In this document: positions 16,565 through 25,447 of the stretch, in pieces
Layout: each line of letters opens with the position of its first letter
Position numbering within the stretch: position 1 is the stretch's first letter
Assembly: GCA_964470345.1 (NCBI GenBank)
Contig: CAYYBE010000002.1
Coordinates: forward strand, 62,001 to 126,000
From: CAYYBE01 sp964470345
GTDB lineage: Bacteria; Babelota; Babeliae; Babelales; Babelaceae
DNA: 64,000 nt
Direction: 5' to 3'
Made by a program: the position numbers and the translations under genes
The notes under the pieces: generated by a model
Database searches by the model: none
What the model was told of the DNA's origin: nothing
The model's input: the letters and a program-made list of their open reading frames with translations, nothing else

Positions 16565-17794
16565 ATGCGCCGTATTTTTGTATACTTGTCCATACTTGTT
16601 TTACCCAACATCGCGAACCAAAGCTGCGTTGCGTCTCAAGCAGCTCAGCAAGTCGATTCAGAGCTACCCGCTACCACCAAATCCTCTGAAGCAGACATGC
16701 TTGAACAAAAACACCAATATGAAGAACAGAAAAAATGGCAGCGAGCACAAGTTACCAACCCTATTCCATTAACAACTCTTACAGAAGCACTCACCTATAA
16801 ACAGGAAAAAATTGTGTATCTTGGCATAGGAACATCACCTTTATTGTCCGTCGGTTATAATCCTTTTCCAAGCTCTCAATCATACCCAGAATTTATACAA
16901 TCGCTTTGCCAAAATCCTAGGTATACATGTAAATCTATCTTGATCGATGAAAACTGGGGATTGACTGATGCGAGTATGTTTCAAGGGAAACTCCCTCCTT
17001 CATCTTTTTTTGTTGGAGAAGAAGTTGCATCTAAGCACCTTAAAAACATCCGCGAATACCTTGCAACGGTATTACAACATGGCGGAATTGTTTGTATCGC
17101 AGAATTCTTCGCCCCCTTAGGCTTATTGTTCTCTGACGCGACTGATGAAGAAGAACGCTTACAATTAGAGTTAAGAGACATGTACAACAGTCTGCTAAAA
17201 AAGTTTCCCCATCAAGTCGAATTTTTTGAATATCGAATGCTCGAACCTGCCACACATGGCTTCACCGTTGCTTGGTGGCAAGGGAATTCATGGAATGAAA
17301 GAGCTTCAAATATCATGGCTAGCAGGCTAGCCACCCTTGATTCATTCTTTCAAAAAGATTCAACAAAGATAACTACCAAAGCACTCGAAGAAGAGTTTAC
17401 CTCCTTCTATAACAGCAATTTCCCAACACAACTCCGCGCGACAACAACACTGGAACAATTCATGCATGAAAAACTCCCCTACGTTTTTGTTTCACTTGCC
17501 AAAACAGATATGCTTCCGGTCCTCACGTTTTCTATCAAAAAAGTAGACTCTGGCTACAGACTCGAACCAAGGCTTTCGCGCGAGCCACTTGATATGTTTG
17601 ATCTCAAGCAACTTGATCTTCTATGGAAAGCAGCGCTTGCACGTGAAAAAGAGCGAAAAGAGATGGAAGCCAAAGTGATGAGTGCAGAAACATCCATTAT
17701 GACAACGGTCGAACCTGATCCAATTACTTTTTCTAGTGCCGAGTCTGTACAAGAAGAGAAAAAGAAAGCTGAGAGCAGTTGTGTAATTGCATAA
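16565..17794 (+). CDS. Exported one-repeat protein ending in CaaX-like CVIA
   Basis: A 409-residue paralogue of the second half of the protein at 14473-16446. The signal peptide is RIFVYLSILVLPNIANQSC. One copy of the repeated domain follows (EKIVYLGIGTSP, then VLQHGGIVCIAEF, then TVAWWQGNSW, then LEQFMHEKLPYVFVSLAKTD). The C-terminal tail is nearly identical to that of its neighbour and ends in the same CVIA. The ATG at 16565 is preceded by ACAGGAGAG; upstream in-frame codons lie before the duplicated leader and are rejected. The tandem arrangement points to gene duplication with gain or loss of a domain copy. Confidence 0.75.
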   Translation: MRRIFVYLSILVLPNIANQSCVASQAAQQVDSELPATTKSSEADMLEQKHQYEEQKKWQRAQVTNPIPLTTLTEALTYKQEKIVYLGIGTSPLLSVGYNPFPSSQSYPEFIQSLCQNPRYTCKSILIDENWGLTDASMFQGKLPPSSFFVGEEVASKHLKNIREYLATVLQHGGIVCIAEFFAPLGLLFSDATDEEERLQLELRDMYNSLLKKFPHQVEFFEYRMLEPATHGFTVAWWQGNSWNERASNIMASRLATLDSFFQKDSTKITTKALEEEFTSFYNSNFPTQLRATTTLEQFMHEKLPYVFVSLAKTDMLPVLTFSIKKVDSGYRLEPRLSREPLDMFDLKQLDLLWKAALAREKERKEMEAKVMSAETSIMTTVEPDPITFSSAESVQEEKKKAESSCVIA

Positions 17795-17867
17795 GCTCAT
17801 TTACAAAATAAAGATGGTGTTTAAAATCTTTATTAAGAATCAAGCCTGGAAGAAAGAAAGAGCGCTC

Positions 17868-18074
17868 ATGAAAAAAATAGTCTCACAAAAAAGAATTCCA
17901 AAAGTAGAGCCTGTTTTTGATAAAAACCATAAACAGATTGGCGTCTTAGTATCTCGCAAAGAATATGAAAGATTACTCGATATATCAAACGACTACGACG
18001 ATTATATGGCAATTGTCAAATTTGATGCCCAACGTACAAAAAAAAAGACTTCTAACAAAAAACAAAAAATTTGA
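17868..18074 (+). CDS. Phd/RelB-like antitoxin candidate
   Basis: A 68-residue protein immediately before a RelE-like gene. The sequence IGVLVSRKEYERLLDISNDYDD resembles the short Phd/YefM-type antitoxins that precede RelE/ParE toxins. The tail is Lys-rich. The start at 17868 follows a GGAAGAAAGA purine stretch. An in-frame start at 17787 would overlap the previous gene. It probably neutralises the toxin 8 bp downstream. Confidence 0.65.
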   Translation: MKKIVSQKRIPKVEPVFDKNHKQIGVLVSRKEYERLLDISNDYDDYMAIVKFDAQRTKKKTSNKKQKI

Positions 18075-18082
18075 GTTAAGTA

Positions 18083-18364
18083 ATGGTTTTTGTGCATCAT
18101 TTTAAAGGTTATAAGATTTGCTACTCAAAAAACGCCGAGAGAGATTTGAAGCATATCGAAAAAAGTTATGCTTCAAAAATCAAACAAAAATTTGAAGAAA
18201 TAACAGCAGGGATGCCAAATGTTGATATTAAAAGGCTTCAAGGTAAAGAGCACCACAGATTTCGGTTACGAATCGGAACCTACCGAGCTGTTTTTGAAGT
18301 CAATGAGAAAACCATTACTATTTTAGTAATCTCAGTAGCCCCACGAGGTGATATCTATGATTGA
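18083..18364 (+). CDS. RelE/ParE-family toxin
   Basis: A 93-residue protein with the RelE fold pattern: YSKNAERDLKHIEKSYASKIKQ (helical hairpin), then DIKRLQGKEHHRFRLRIGTYRAVFEV and a final beta strand ending in ISVAPRGDIYD. RelE enzymes cleave mRNA in the ribosome, and this family is normally paired with a small antitoxin as here. The basic residues needed for catalysis (Lys/Arg in RLQGKEHHRFRLRIG) are present. The stop overlaps the start of a third small gene. Confidence 0.85.
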   Translation: MVFVHHFKGYKICYSKNAERDLKHIEKSYASKIKQKFEEITAGMPNVDIKRLQGKEHHRFRLRIGTYRAVFEVNEKTITILVISVAPRGDIYD

Positions 18365-18542
18365 AACAAACGCAAACCAAAAAAGTCCACAAGTCTACCT
18401 GCCCCTTGAAGCATATAAAAAATTTATCCTTAAGAAAAAAGAGTGGCAAGAGATACAGAAAAAAGAGGGTGTTCGCTGGGTTAAAGTGCAGGTGAACAAG
18501 CCCGCAAAAAAATCAAAATCACCAAGCAAAAAAGAAAAATAG
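18357..18542 (+). CDS. Small basic protein of unknown function, third gene of RelE module
   Basis: A 61-residue Lys-rich protein starting MIETNANQKSPQVYLPLEAY. Its start overlaps the RelE stop by 8 bp and is preceded by ACGAGG. The central VYLPLEAYKKFILKKKEW looks somewhat like the antitoxin upstream. It may be an extra antitoxin or accessory protein. No family recognised. Confidence 0.5.
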   Translation: MIETNANQKSPQVYLPLEAYKKFILKKKEWQEIQKKEGVRWVKVQVNKPAKKSKSPSKKEK

Positions 18543-18544
18543 CC

Positions 18545-18913
18545 GTGTATTTCTCACATACCAACAAAAAATTCTGGCAACAACTCGATCAACTCCTAGC
18601 AGCATCAGAAGTAGTTATCGATCGACCCAAGGGTTCAGCACATCCACGCTTTCCCGACTTTATATACCCACTTGATTATGGCTATTTTAAGGGCACACAC
18701 TCTGCTGATGGGCACGAGATTGATGTCTGGGTTGGTACAGCACCTGAAAGAAACGTTGATGCAATTATGTGCACGGTTGATATGTATAAAAAAGATTCAG
18801 AAATAAAAGTTTTATTGGGTTGTACGGAAGAAGAAAAAGAACTGGTATACCATACGCATAACACCGGTCCTATGGCTGGTTTACTGATATACAGAAATCA
18901 GTGTGCAGAGTAA
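18545..18913 (+). CDS. Short inorganic pyrophosphatase-family protein
   Basis: A 122-residue protein starting at GTG 18545. It contains YPLDYGYFKGTHSADGHEID, the core of soluble family I inorganic pyrophosphatases with the metal-binding Asp residues. Classical enzymes have 165-180 residues; this belongs to a shorter class common in anaerobic Firmicutes. It may hydrolyse pyrophosphate or another phosphoanhydride. It begins 2 bp after the previous small gene, but the relation to the RelE module is probably accidental. Confidence 0.75.
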   Translation: MYFSHTNKKFWQQLDQLLAASEVVIDRPKGSAHPRFPDFIYPLDYGYFKGTHSADGHEIDVWVGTAPERNVDAIMCTVDMYKKDSEIKVLLGCTEEEKELVYHTHNTGPMAGLLIYRNQCAE

Positions 18914-19028
18914 AATTTTGAAAAAAAAGTACTCCATGCCCTAGACTTTTTCCAATCAATTCATTACCTTGATTCTTGTTCAGAGGTTTACAGAAGAAAA
19001 ACTTATATCCGTGAAAAGGAGTTTATTC

Positions 19029-19232
19029 ATGGCATTCAACGTAAAATCAAAAAAGAGTGGTAAGACATATTACTTGCATGCAAAAGATGTAGAACTTGCA
19101 GGTGGACGTAAGCAACGTATTTATTACTTTGCTGGCGTAGCTGAAAAGAATGCACTCGATGCATTACCAGAAGGATATGAAATGATTGAAAACGAACGCA
19201 CTGGCTTACCAATGCTTCGCAAAAAGAAGTAA
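19029..19232 (+). CDS. Small conserved hypothetical protein
   Basis: A 67-residue basic protein, MAFNVKSKKSGKTYYLHAKD at the start and PEGYEMIENERTGLPMLRKK at the end. I recognise this pattern from small uncharacterised proteins of candidate-phylum bacteria. A strong AAAGGAG ribosome site at 19014-19021 fixes the start at 19029. It is a monocistronic gene followed by a strong terminator. Function unknown. Confidence 0.75.
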   Translation: MAFNVKSKKSGKTYYLHAKDVELAGGRKQRIYYFAGVAEKNALDALPEGYEMIENERTGLPMLRKKK

Positions 19233-19266
19233 AGTTTATAGACTTTACTTTGACCCTTTTAAAAAG

Positions 19267-19308
19267 TCCCGTTGTTTTGTCTTTGTGACAAGCAGCGGGA
19301 TTTTTTTT
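19267..19308 (+). terminator. Rho-independent terminator
   Basis: TCCCGTTG...CAGCGGGA forms a long stem with G-U pairs and is followed by eight T residues. It ends the transcript of the small gene at 19029-19232. Confidence 0.85.
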
Positions 19309-19365
19309 AGATATACTTATACTCAGTATCTTTTGTTTTTCTTTCACCCCAAGCAACAAACGCTC

Positions 19366-20064
19366 ATGACACACATGCAAAAAATTATCTTGTCTCTTTT
19401 TCTCGCATGCACCTACACATCGCACAATTACGGCGCACAGGCAACGTTACACTCTGCACAAAGAATGTATACAAAACATGGTGATAGTCTCTACCATGGG
19501 GCAATTTGGGGGGCAGATACCGTCTATCTCTTAGGAAAATTATATCCAGATAAAATTTCCACCAAAACGACTACGACATCATTTGCGGCGCTCAACTATG
19601 TTGGGCTTTTGTATCTTGGCTACCAATATTCCCATCTAAAGCATGCTCTCATAACTGCCGGACAAGCAATTCAGGGTAATCAAAACCTCACCTGTATTGC
19701 TGCACTTGCACAAGCTTTTTGTTCAGGAGTATTTCTTATTGATGCGCTTGCTATGGCAGTAGCTGCAACATACATGCTCATGGGAGACACAAAAGCTGCC
19801 AATAGAATCTATGCAAAAATGATGCCTCTGGCTGATGCAACGCTTGCTATCACCATTGGGCTCGATTGTTACCATATGCTGCAATCAAATGCATTCGCAC
19901 GCCTTGCAGGCGCAAGCGATCTGCTCCTCAAGGGACTTGGATATTTCAGCATGGCCAAATGCCGCCACAATCCCAATAGCCTCACACAAGCAACCTGCTG
20001 GTGGGGCATGGCAACACTGTATGGCATTAAAAGTTTGTGGTTCGGGACTCCCAGAAGTTATTAA
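19366..20064 (+). CDS. Exported/membrane protein, tandem paralogue 1
   Basis: A 232-residue protein with an N-terminal signal-like segment (IILSLFLACTYTSHNYGAQA) and several moderately hydrophobic helices. Recurrent motifs are MYTKHGDSLYHGAIWGADTVYLLGKL, given here in two overlapping parts (MYTKHGDSLYHGAIWG and ADTVYLLGKL), and KGLGYFSMAKCRHNPNSL. It is clearly homologous to the next gene and to nothing I recognise outside. The start could be 19366 or 19375. The gene is flanked on both sides by similar terminator hairpins, so the duplicated unit seems to include the terminator. Confidence 0.7.
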   Translation: MTHMQKIILSLFLACTYTSHNYGAQATLHSAQRMYTKHGDSLYHGAIWGADTVYLLGKLYPDKISTKTTTTSFAALNYVGLLYLGYQYSHLKHALITAGQAIQGNQNLTCIAALAQAFCSGVFLIDALAMAVAATYMLMGDTKAANRIYAKMMPLADATLAITIGLDCYHMLQSNAFARLAGASDLLLKGLGYFSMAKCRHNPNSLTQATCWWGMATLYGIKSLWFGTPRSY

Positions 20065-20080
20065 CTTCTCTTCAATTTTT

Positions 20081-20123
20081 AATCCCGTTGTTTTTATCTT
20101 AAGGTAAGACCGCGGGATTTTTC
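20081..20123 (+). terminator. Rho-independent terminator
   Basis: AATCCCG (20081-20087) pairs with CGGGATT (20113-20119) and is followed by TTTT. The stem and position mirror those of the terminator at 19267. Confidence 0.75.
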
Positions 20124-20179
20124 TGTATACTGATAAACAAGAGTCAATAATCTTTTTCACTCAAAGCACAGCAAACGGT

Positions 20180-20857
20180 ATGTCTTACACTCGCACAATT
20201 ATCTTATATCTCATCTTTACATGCGGCTACACAACAAAGAATTATGGCCTACAGTCAATGTTGCGTACTACGCAAACGATTTATACCAAGCATGGGCAAA
20301 CGATTTCAAATGGTGCAATTTGGACGGTCGATACAATATATCTTTTGGGGAAGCTTTTTCCACAACGAATTTCTGAACGTACAACAACTAATGCTTTTGC
20401 GACCCTCAATTATATAGGTCTTTTTGCCCTTGGCACTCTCTATCAAAAAATGAAAGAAAGCTTTCAAACCACTTGGCGCGAACGAGAAAATGACAGAATT
20501 AAAAGCTGCGCAGCGCTCGCACAAAGCTACTGCATCTCGGTGGCACTCACAAATACCATCACTACCGCCATCGCCGCAACTTATACAGCTCGCGGTAATA
20601 CAAAATCAGCTTTAAACATGTATCGATTCATGAGGCCATTTACTGACGGCATGCTCGCAATAACAATCATACTCGACATCTATCGTCTAACACGACCAAC
20701 AGCCCGCGCTCTTGGAGCAAGTAATCTTGCTCTTAAGGGTTTGGGTTATGCTTGCATGGCTATCTGCCAACATAACCCAAACAGTCTTTTAGAGGCGAGT
20801 TGCATATGGAGTATGGCAACTCTTTATAATGCGAAAAGTCTGTTAATTGGAGCGTAG
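20180..20857 (+). CDS. Exported/membrane protein, tandem paralogue 2
   Basis: A 225-residue paralogue of the previous gene with the same order of motifs: signal-like N-terminus, IYTKHGQTISNGAIWTVDT, YLLGKLFPQRISERTT and LKGLGYACMAICQHNPNSL. Several weakly hydrophobic helices suggest a membrane-associated protein. Function unknown. The upstream gap (20124-20179) resembles that of paralogue 1. It converges on the MutS-like gene, whose end lies 10 bp away. Confidence 0.7.
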   Translation: MSYTRTIILYLIFTCGYTTKNYGLQSMLRTTQTIYTKHGQTISNGAIWTVDTIYLLGKLFPQRISERTTTNAFATLNYIGLFALGTLYQKMKESFQTTWRERENDRIKSCAALAQSYCISVALTNTITTAIAATYTARGNTKSALNMYRFMRPFTDGMLAITIILDIYRLTRPTARALGASNLALKGLGYACMAICQHNPNSLLEASCIWSMATLYNAKSLLIGA

Positions 20858-20867
20858 ATAAACTTTT

Positions 20868-23585
20868 CTAACACCTGCTCGCACTTTGCGAACTTAATGC
20901 CGCAGATGATGAACTGCTATGCGTATCATTGGAAGCACTTTCTACAGCTTGTGCATATCCTGAAGTCGTTGCTGCCGATGGCGATATTGCAACAGACTGG
21001 GAGGCCTCGGTTTTTGATTGAGAACTTCCCATTGTTCCTACACTTGCAGCACTTGTTGAAGCGCATGCAGACAAAACTGCTGAAGACGCTTTAAGCCTCT
21101 CTTTTTCCGCAATTTCCTTAAGTACTATTTCTGTAATATCTTGCTCTTGACCACAGATACTCTCTTGAAGCTTATAAAGGCGTGTCGCTCCCGTGGGATT
21201 GCCTAAAGAGTCATAGTGTATATTTACAGGAACACGGTAATTAACAAACCCATATCCTTTCCCAGCTTTACCCAGTTCCGGAACCTCTGGAAAGTGCGTT
21301 GAGATAATGCATATAGAATTTGTCTTTTGCCCCAATTCTATTGCACGTTTGCATGTTAAAGCAGCGGCTGACTTCGGATTTGTTCCACTAAAAAGTTCAT
21401 CAAAAACGGTAAATTTGAATTTACCCTTTAAGGCTAATTCATCAATTTTTCGCATCGATGCTGTAACGCGACGCGCTTCTACCTGGAACCGTGACTCTTG
21501 ATCAACTTGGGAATCAGAAATATTTCGATAGGTTTCGATACTTGAAAACGGCGTAAGAGAGACCTCCCCCAACGTAATGCCAACACTTTGAGCCATGACA
21601 ACTTGCTGAACAAGTCCGAATATGGTCATCGATTTTCCGGCACTATTCGGAGCAGTCAAAATCATATTGGGTGCACTAAATTGCCTTCCTAAAGATATGT
21701 CATTGGTCACTGCTGTCGCAGAATTCACAAAAAGACTGCAAAACTTTTTAGCTTGTATAAGAGGCGTCCCGGAACCAGTTATATACTGTGCAAAACGAAA
21801 TCTAGAATCTTTCTCCATTATTAATTGTGCCAAGCCTGCATAAGCATCAATTTCACCGATCGCCGCCAAAGGTAATGCCACCTTTTCTCGACAACCACGT
21901 AATAGTCTCCAACCACATAATACTTTTCCATAACTATATATGTAGCGAGTAACGTCATCAGATTCCAGCTTGAAAGTCTCTGAGCCAAGAAGAGAAAGCA
22001 ATTGCTGAACATCTTTATCAGTGGCATTGATAAATTCGCTCTCAAATCGATTGAAGAACGTCAAATTTGTCCTTATATCTTTTGGCAATTTGTTGATGAT
22101 CCCATGAATGTTCTTCATACTTTGAACAACTTGTGCAACATGCATAAGTACTTTACGCATTAAATCATGATCTAGAAGATTGGCACGAGACATTAACCAG
22201 TGTTTTCTAGCCTCTACAGCACTCAGCACCCCAATAGCCCCCAAGGATGATCTCACCAGAGGATTTCTTGTGTAGTCTAACAAAGCGCATTCTGGTCCTC
22301 CTACAGCCACCGCAGCAAGATTGACGTAATAGTCTAACCATTCTGGCGGTGTAGACTTTGAATATAAAGATAAAAGTTCCCACAGGCCATATGGCACTAG
22401 AGCCACTGCTCCTGTAAGGAGAACTTGGCTCACAACAGCTGTAGTATAACTCTTTAACGCCTTCACCTCCAAAGCAGTAACGCTTCGATTAAGATAGGAA
22501 CTGAATGGAGTTTGATAATAATCAATGAAATCAGCGGCGAAACGCGGATACTTTACATCTAAAAATTCCGTAAGGAATTTTTCATGTTCTGCAAATACTT
22601 TAAGCTCTGCTTTCAAAGCTTCAAAACCTTGAGAACATTCTTTACATTCTACTTGTCCACTCAAATTACCCGAAAGCGTTCTAACTATTTTTTGACGCGC
22701 TTCTAAGTGATTTTGTCTATCAGTTGGACGTCCTAGCAGTCCGCAAAGATACGCCTTTCCCATGTCTGAAGCTACATACTTACCCAATAGAGATCCCACA
22801 TACAAATCGGGCTTATCTAATGAGCCAGAGAATAGATTAAGATCCAACCACGCCGTCCTATCAATAACAGATTCATCCAACCAATCTGGTCTACCTTCTT
22901 TCCATTGCATTTCGGCACAGGCAAGGAGAGAGAAGGATCGCTCAGCGTTACTTCTGTCAATTGGACTATAAATCATAGTACGCTTAAGTTCATAATAACT
23001 AAACGGATCGTCCTGGGAAATTCGCATTTGACTAGTTCCCAATCTTCCTTGAAAAGATTTTTGATTTTCAACACCTATTTGGGCAGCCAAAGACTGCTGT
23101 TGCTCCTTTTTGGCCTTTTCATCAAGTTCGCGTAACACTTCATTGCTTTTCGGCGCACTCCAGACTTTTTCCTTACACCAACCATACGCCCGGCCAAGCC
23201 CTCGGCAAGTAGCCTGCAAGCAACACTTTACAAACAAATTTCCGCCACAAGATCTTTGCGCTTTTTTTCCCAAAATCGCATTTTCTCGTTTCTCTTTGGC
23301 TTCTTTTTCAACTGCTTCTTGCGTTGCACGTGTTGCATCTTGAGAAAGAAGAGCACTCGTCGCAGCCGAAAGATTAGTTCTTGTTGTCTCAAGCGGCACG
23401 CTCGCGATACTGCGGGCTATCCCTCTACTCGCAGAAGAAGTTGAATCGGAAGCCGTTAGGCCTGTAATCACCTGTCGCTGCCGCAAATCACCACGTTGAC
23501 CGTTTAACTGCGAACTAAAAAGGTTATTTGCACAGCATAGAGGCAAAAGGGTAACTGATAAGAAAATTTGATGAGATTTGAGCAT
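20868..23585 (-). CDS. MutS-family ATPase with signal peptide
   Basis: A 905-residue protein. The C-terminal third is a MutS-type ABC ATPase: Walker A TAPNSAGKS (Lys651; normally GPNxxGKS), Walker B FTVFDELFSGTN and STHFPEV. The region before it is a helical lever/clamp-like domain with two hydrophobic stretches around residues 390-430. The N-terminus, HQIFLSVTLLPLCCANNLFS, looks like a signal peptide and is followed by low-complexity sequence and a Cys-rich segment. The mismatch-binding domain I of true MutS is absent. An extracytoplasmic or membrane MutS ATPase is unusual. It may act on DNA outside the cell or in a host, or be a membrane-bound ATPase unrelated to repair. AGGAAG precedes the start. 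Confidence 0.8.
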   Translation of the reverse strand: MLKSHQIFLSVTLLPLCCANNLFSSQLNGQRGDLRQRQVITGLTASDSTSSASRGIARSIASVPLETTRTNLSAATSALLSQDATRATQEAVEKEAKEKRENAILGKKAQRSCGGNLFVKCCLQATCRGLGRAYGWCKEKVWSAPKSNEVLRELDEKAKKEQQQSLAAQIGVENQKSFQGRLGTSQMRISQDDPFSYYELKRTMIYSPIDRSNAERSFSLLACAEMQWKEGRPDWLDESVIDRTAWLDLNLFSGSLDKPDLYVGSLLGKYVASDMGKAYLCGLLGRPTDRQNHLEARQKIVRTLSGNLSGQVECKECSQGFEALKAELKVFAEHEKFLTEFLDVKYPRFAADFIDYYQTPFSSYLNRSVTALEVKALKSYTTAVVSQVLLTGAVALVPYGLWELLSLYSKSTPPEWLDYYVNLAAVAVGGPECALLDYTRNPLVRSSLGAIGVLSAVEARKHWLMSRANLLDHDLMRKVLMHVAQVVQSMKNIHGIINKLPKDIRTNLTFFNRFESEFINATDKDVQQLLSLLGSETFKLESDDVTRYIYSYGKVLCGWRLLRGCREKVALPLAAIGEIDAYAGLAQLIMEKDSRFRFAQYITGSGTPLIQAKKFCSLFVNSATAVTNDISLGRQFSAPNMILTAPNSAGKSMTIFGLVQQVVMAQSVGITLGEVSLTPFSSIETYRNISDSQVDQESRFQVEARRVTASMRKIDELALKGKFKFTVFDELFSGTNPKSAAALTCKRAIELGQKTNSICIISTHFPEVPELGKAGKGYGFVNYRVPVNIHYDSLGNPTGATRLYKLQESICGQEQDITEIVLKEIAEKERLKASSAVLSACASTSAASVGTMGSSQSKTEASQSVAISPSAATTSGYAQAVESASNDTHSSSSSAALSSQSASRC

Positions 23586-23701
23586 AATACTTCCTGCGAT
23601 GGGTGTTAATGTTACGTTTAATTAAATGATTGGGTCAAGTGTACCATTATTCAAAATTCTGTTAAGGCATCAACGTTTTTGCATTATCACACATTAATTT
23701 C

Positions 23702-25447
23702 CTACAAACTCGAACTTGTAGCTACTTTGCGAGATAACAAAAGATCATTATAGACTCCCTGCTCAACAATCTTGCCATTATCTAACACTATGACATGATC
23801 AGCATGTTTAATTGTTGAAAGTCGATGAGCAATAATAATGGTGGTGCGTCCAAAAGAGACTTCTGCTATGTTTTTTTGAATTTCTTGCTCAGTATAGATA
23901 TCAAGAGAAGATGTCGCTTCATCGAAAATAGTAAGTAAAGGATTTTTCAACAACATACGCGCAATTGCAACTCGCTGCCGTTCTCCACCCGAAAGCTTCA
24001 AACCTCTCTCACCAACAAGAGTATTATACCCTTCGGGAAGCTTAGCAATGAACTCATGAAGATGTGCAAGTTGTATCACCTGCTCAACTTCTTGTACCGT
24101 TGCCGTTGGGCGTCCATATGCGATATTAAAATATAAACTCTTATTAAAAAGTATCGTATCCTGCGGAACAATACCGATCAATGATCGCAGTGATTGTTGC
24201 TTAATGGAGCGAATGTCATACCCATTAATAAGAATTTTACCACTCTGCACGTCATAGAATCTGAACAATAGACGTGCAATCGTCGAGTTACCTGAGCCAG
24301 TCTGCCCTATAATCGCAACGGTTTTACCCGCAGGAATAGTAAATGAAACATCATGCAAAATCTCTCTCGACGTGCTATAACCAAATGAAACATGATCAAA
24401 CGTAATTTCAATCTTTTCGGGAACAAGATCGACAGAGCAAGGCGCATCGCACACCTCTGGTTTCTGCCGTATCAAATCAATCGCATCACCCATATTAGTA
24501 AGACCAGTACGTATTTGCCGTAAAATATAGCCAAACTGCTGCAATGGTGCTGCAAATTGCATTAAATATCCATTGATTAAAATAAAATCGCCAACCGTTA
24601 ACGTTTTATTAAGAACCGCATTCCCTGAAATTACCGTCAAACAAAGCAATCCACTTCCAACAACCAACACTTGGATTCCTTGAACTACCAATTCATACGC
24701 ATGCCATTGCGAGCCTGCCTTTTCTTGTTGCGCTAAAGCTTGCTCGCACAGTTGTTGATCAAAAGACTCATTGCCAAAATATTTCGTCGTCTCATAGTTC
24801 AGTAAATTATCAACAAGAGTTGCACTGGCCTGCTTGCGCATCTCATTGTATGACCTATGCAGTACTTCTAATCGAGGCAAAGTAAAAGTACTTATAACGA
24901 TATATAACACGATCGTTACCAGCAATATTCCTCCGTAAGAAAAACCATATAAATAGGTAAGGAGCGAAATTGCACAGAACATCTCTATAACGGTCGGGAT
25001 GAGGAATAATAATGCCCCCAAAAACACCGTCTCAAAACCTATCCTCACCCTTTCAACCGTGTTGGTAATCGATCCTATTTTCTTCTCCGTATGAAAGCGC
25101 GATGACAATGATTGTAACTTCTCAAAAATCTTAAAGCTCAGATTCTTGACGCAACGTTCATACAAATAAAACATAAGGCTCGTTCGTATCTGCCCAAGCA
25201 CCTGTCCAACAATCCACAATAAGCCGTAAGCTATGAGAAGAATTTGGATTAGGCTAAAAAAATTATCGTGGGAAAGCGAAAATGATTCTATAATCCGTTT
25301 AAAAATAAAGGGAACGCCCAGGTTAAAAACACCCATAATGAGTGTTATGAGCAACATGAACAATAATCTTATTCTTACAGATCGTTCATGTGGCAAGATA
25401 AAAGAGAAGAATATGGTTATCGTATTTTTAAGCCTTATAAATTCCAT
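23702..25447 (-). CDS. ABC exporter, lasso-cluster D protein, Walker A Lys replaced by Asn
   Basis: A 581-residue half-transporter: six membrane segments (residues ~25-310) then a nucleotide-binding domain, most like the ATM1/HMT1 branch. It has VPQDTILF (Q loop), LKLSGGERQRVAIAR (signature), LLTIFDEATSSLD (Walker B) and IAHRLST (switch His). The Walker A reads GQTGSGNST: the catalytic Lys is Asn387, codon AAC at 24287-24289 on the minus strand. This should cripple ATP hydrolysis unless compensated. The gene overlaps the cyclase gene by 13 bp, so it belongs to the lasso operon. Its expected role is export of the mature peptides and self-protection. Confidence 0.88.
   Translation of the reverse strand: MEFIRLKNTITIFFSFILPHERSVRIRLLFMLLITLIMGVFNLGVPFIFKRIIESFSLSHDNFFSLIQILLIAYGLLWIVGQVLGQIRTSLMFYLYERCVKNLSFKIFEKLQSLSSRFHTEKKIGSITNTVERVRIGFETVFLGALLFLIPTVIEMFCAISLLTYLYGFSYGGILLVTIVLYIVISTFTLPRLEVLHRSYNEMRKQASATLVDNLLNYETTKYFGNESFDQQLCEQALAQQEKAGSQWHAYELVVQGIQVLVVGSGLLCLTVISGNAVLNKTLTVGDFILINGYLMQFAAPLQQFGYILRQIRTGLTNMGDAIDLIRQKPEVCDAPCSVDLVPEKIEITFDHVSFGYSTSREILHDVSFTIPAGKTVAIIGQTGSGNSTIARLLFRFYDVQSGKILINGYDIRSIKQQSLRSLIGIVPQDTILFNKSLYFNIAYGRPTATVQEVEQVIQLAHLHEFIAKLPEGYNTLVGERGLKLSGGERQRVAIARMLLKNPLLTIFDEATSSLDIYTEQEIQKNIAEVSFGRTTIIIAHRLSTIKHADHVIVLDNGKIVEQGVYNDLLLSRKVATSSSL

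Noticed and set aside
20868..23585. Housekeeping MutS partner of the MutL at 11710
   Set aside because: It has a signal peptide and lacks the mismatch-recognition domain; the true MutS is expected elsewhere.
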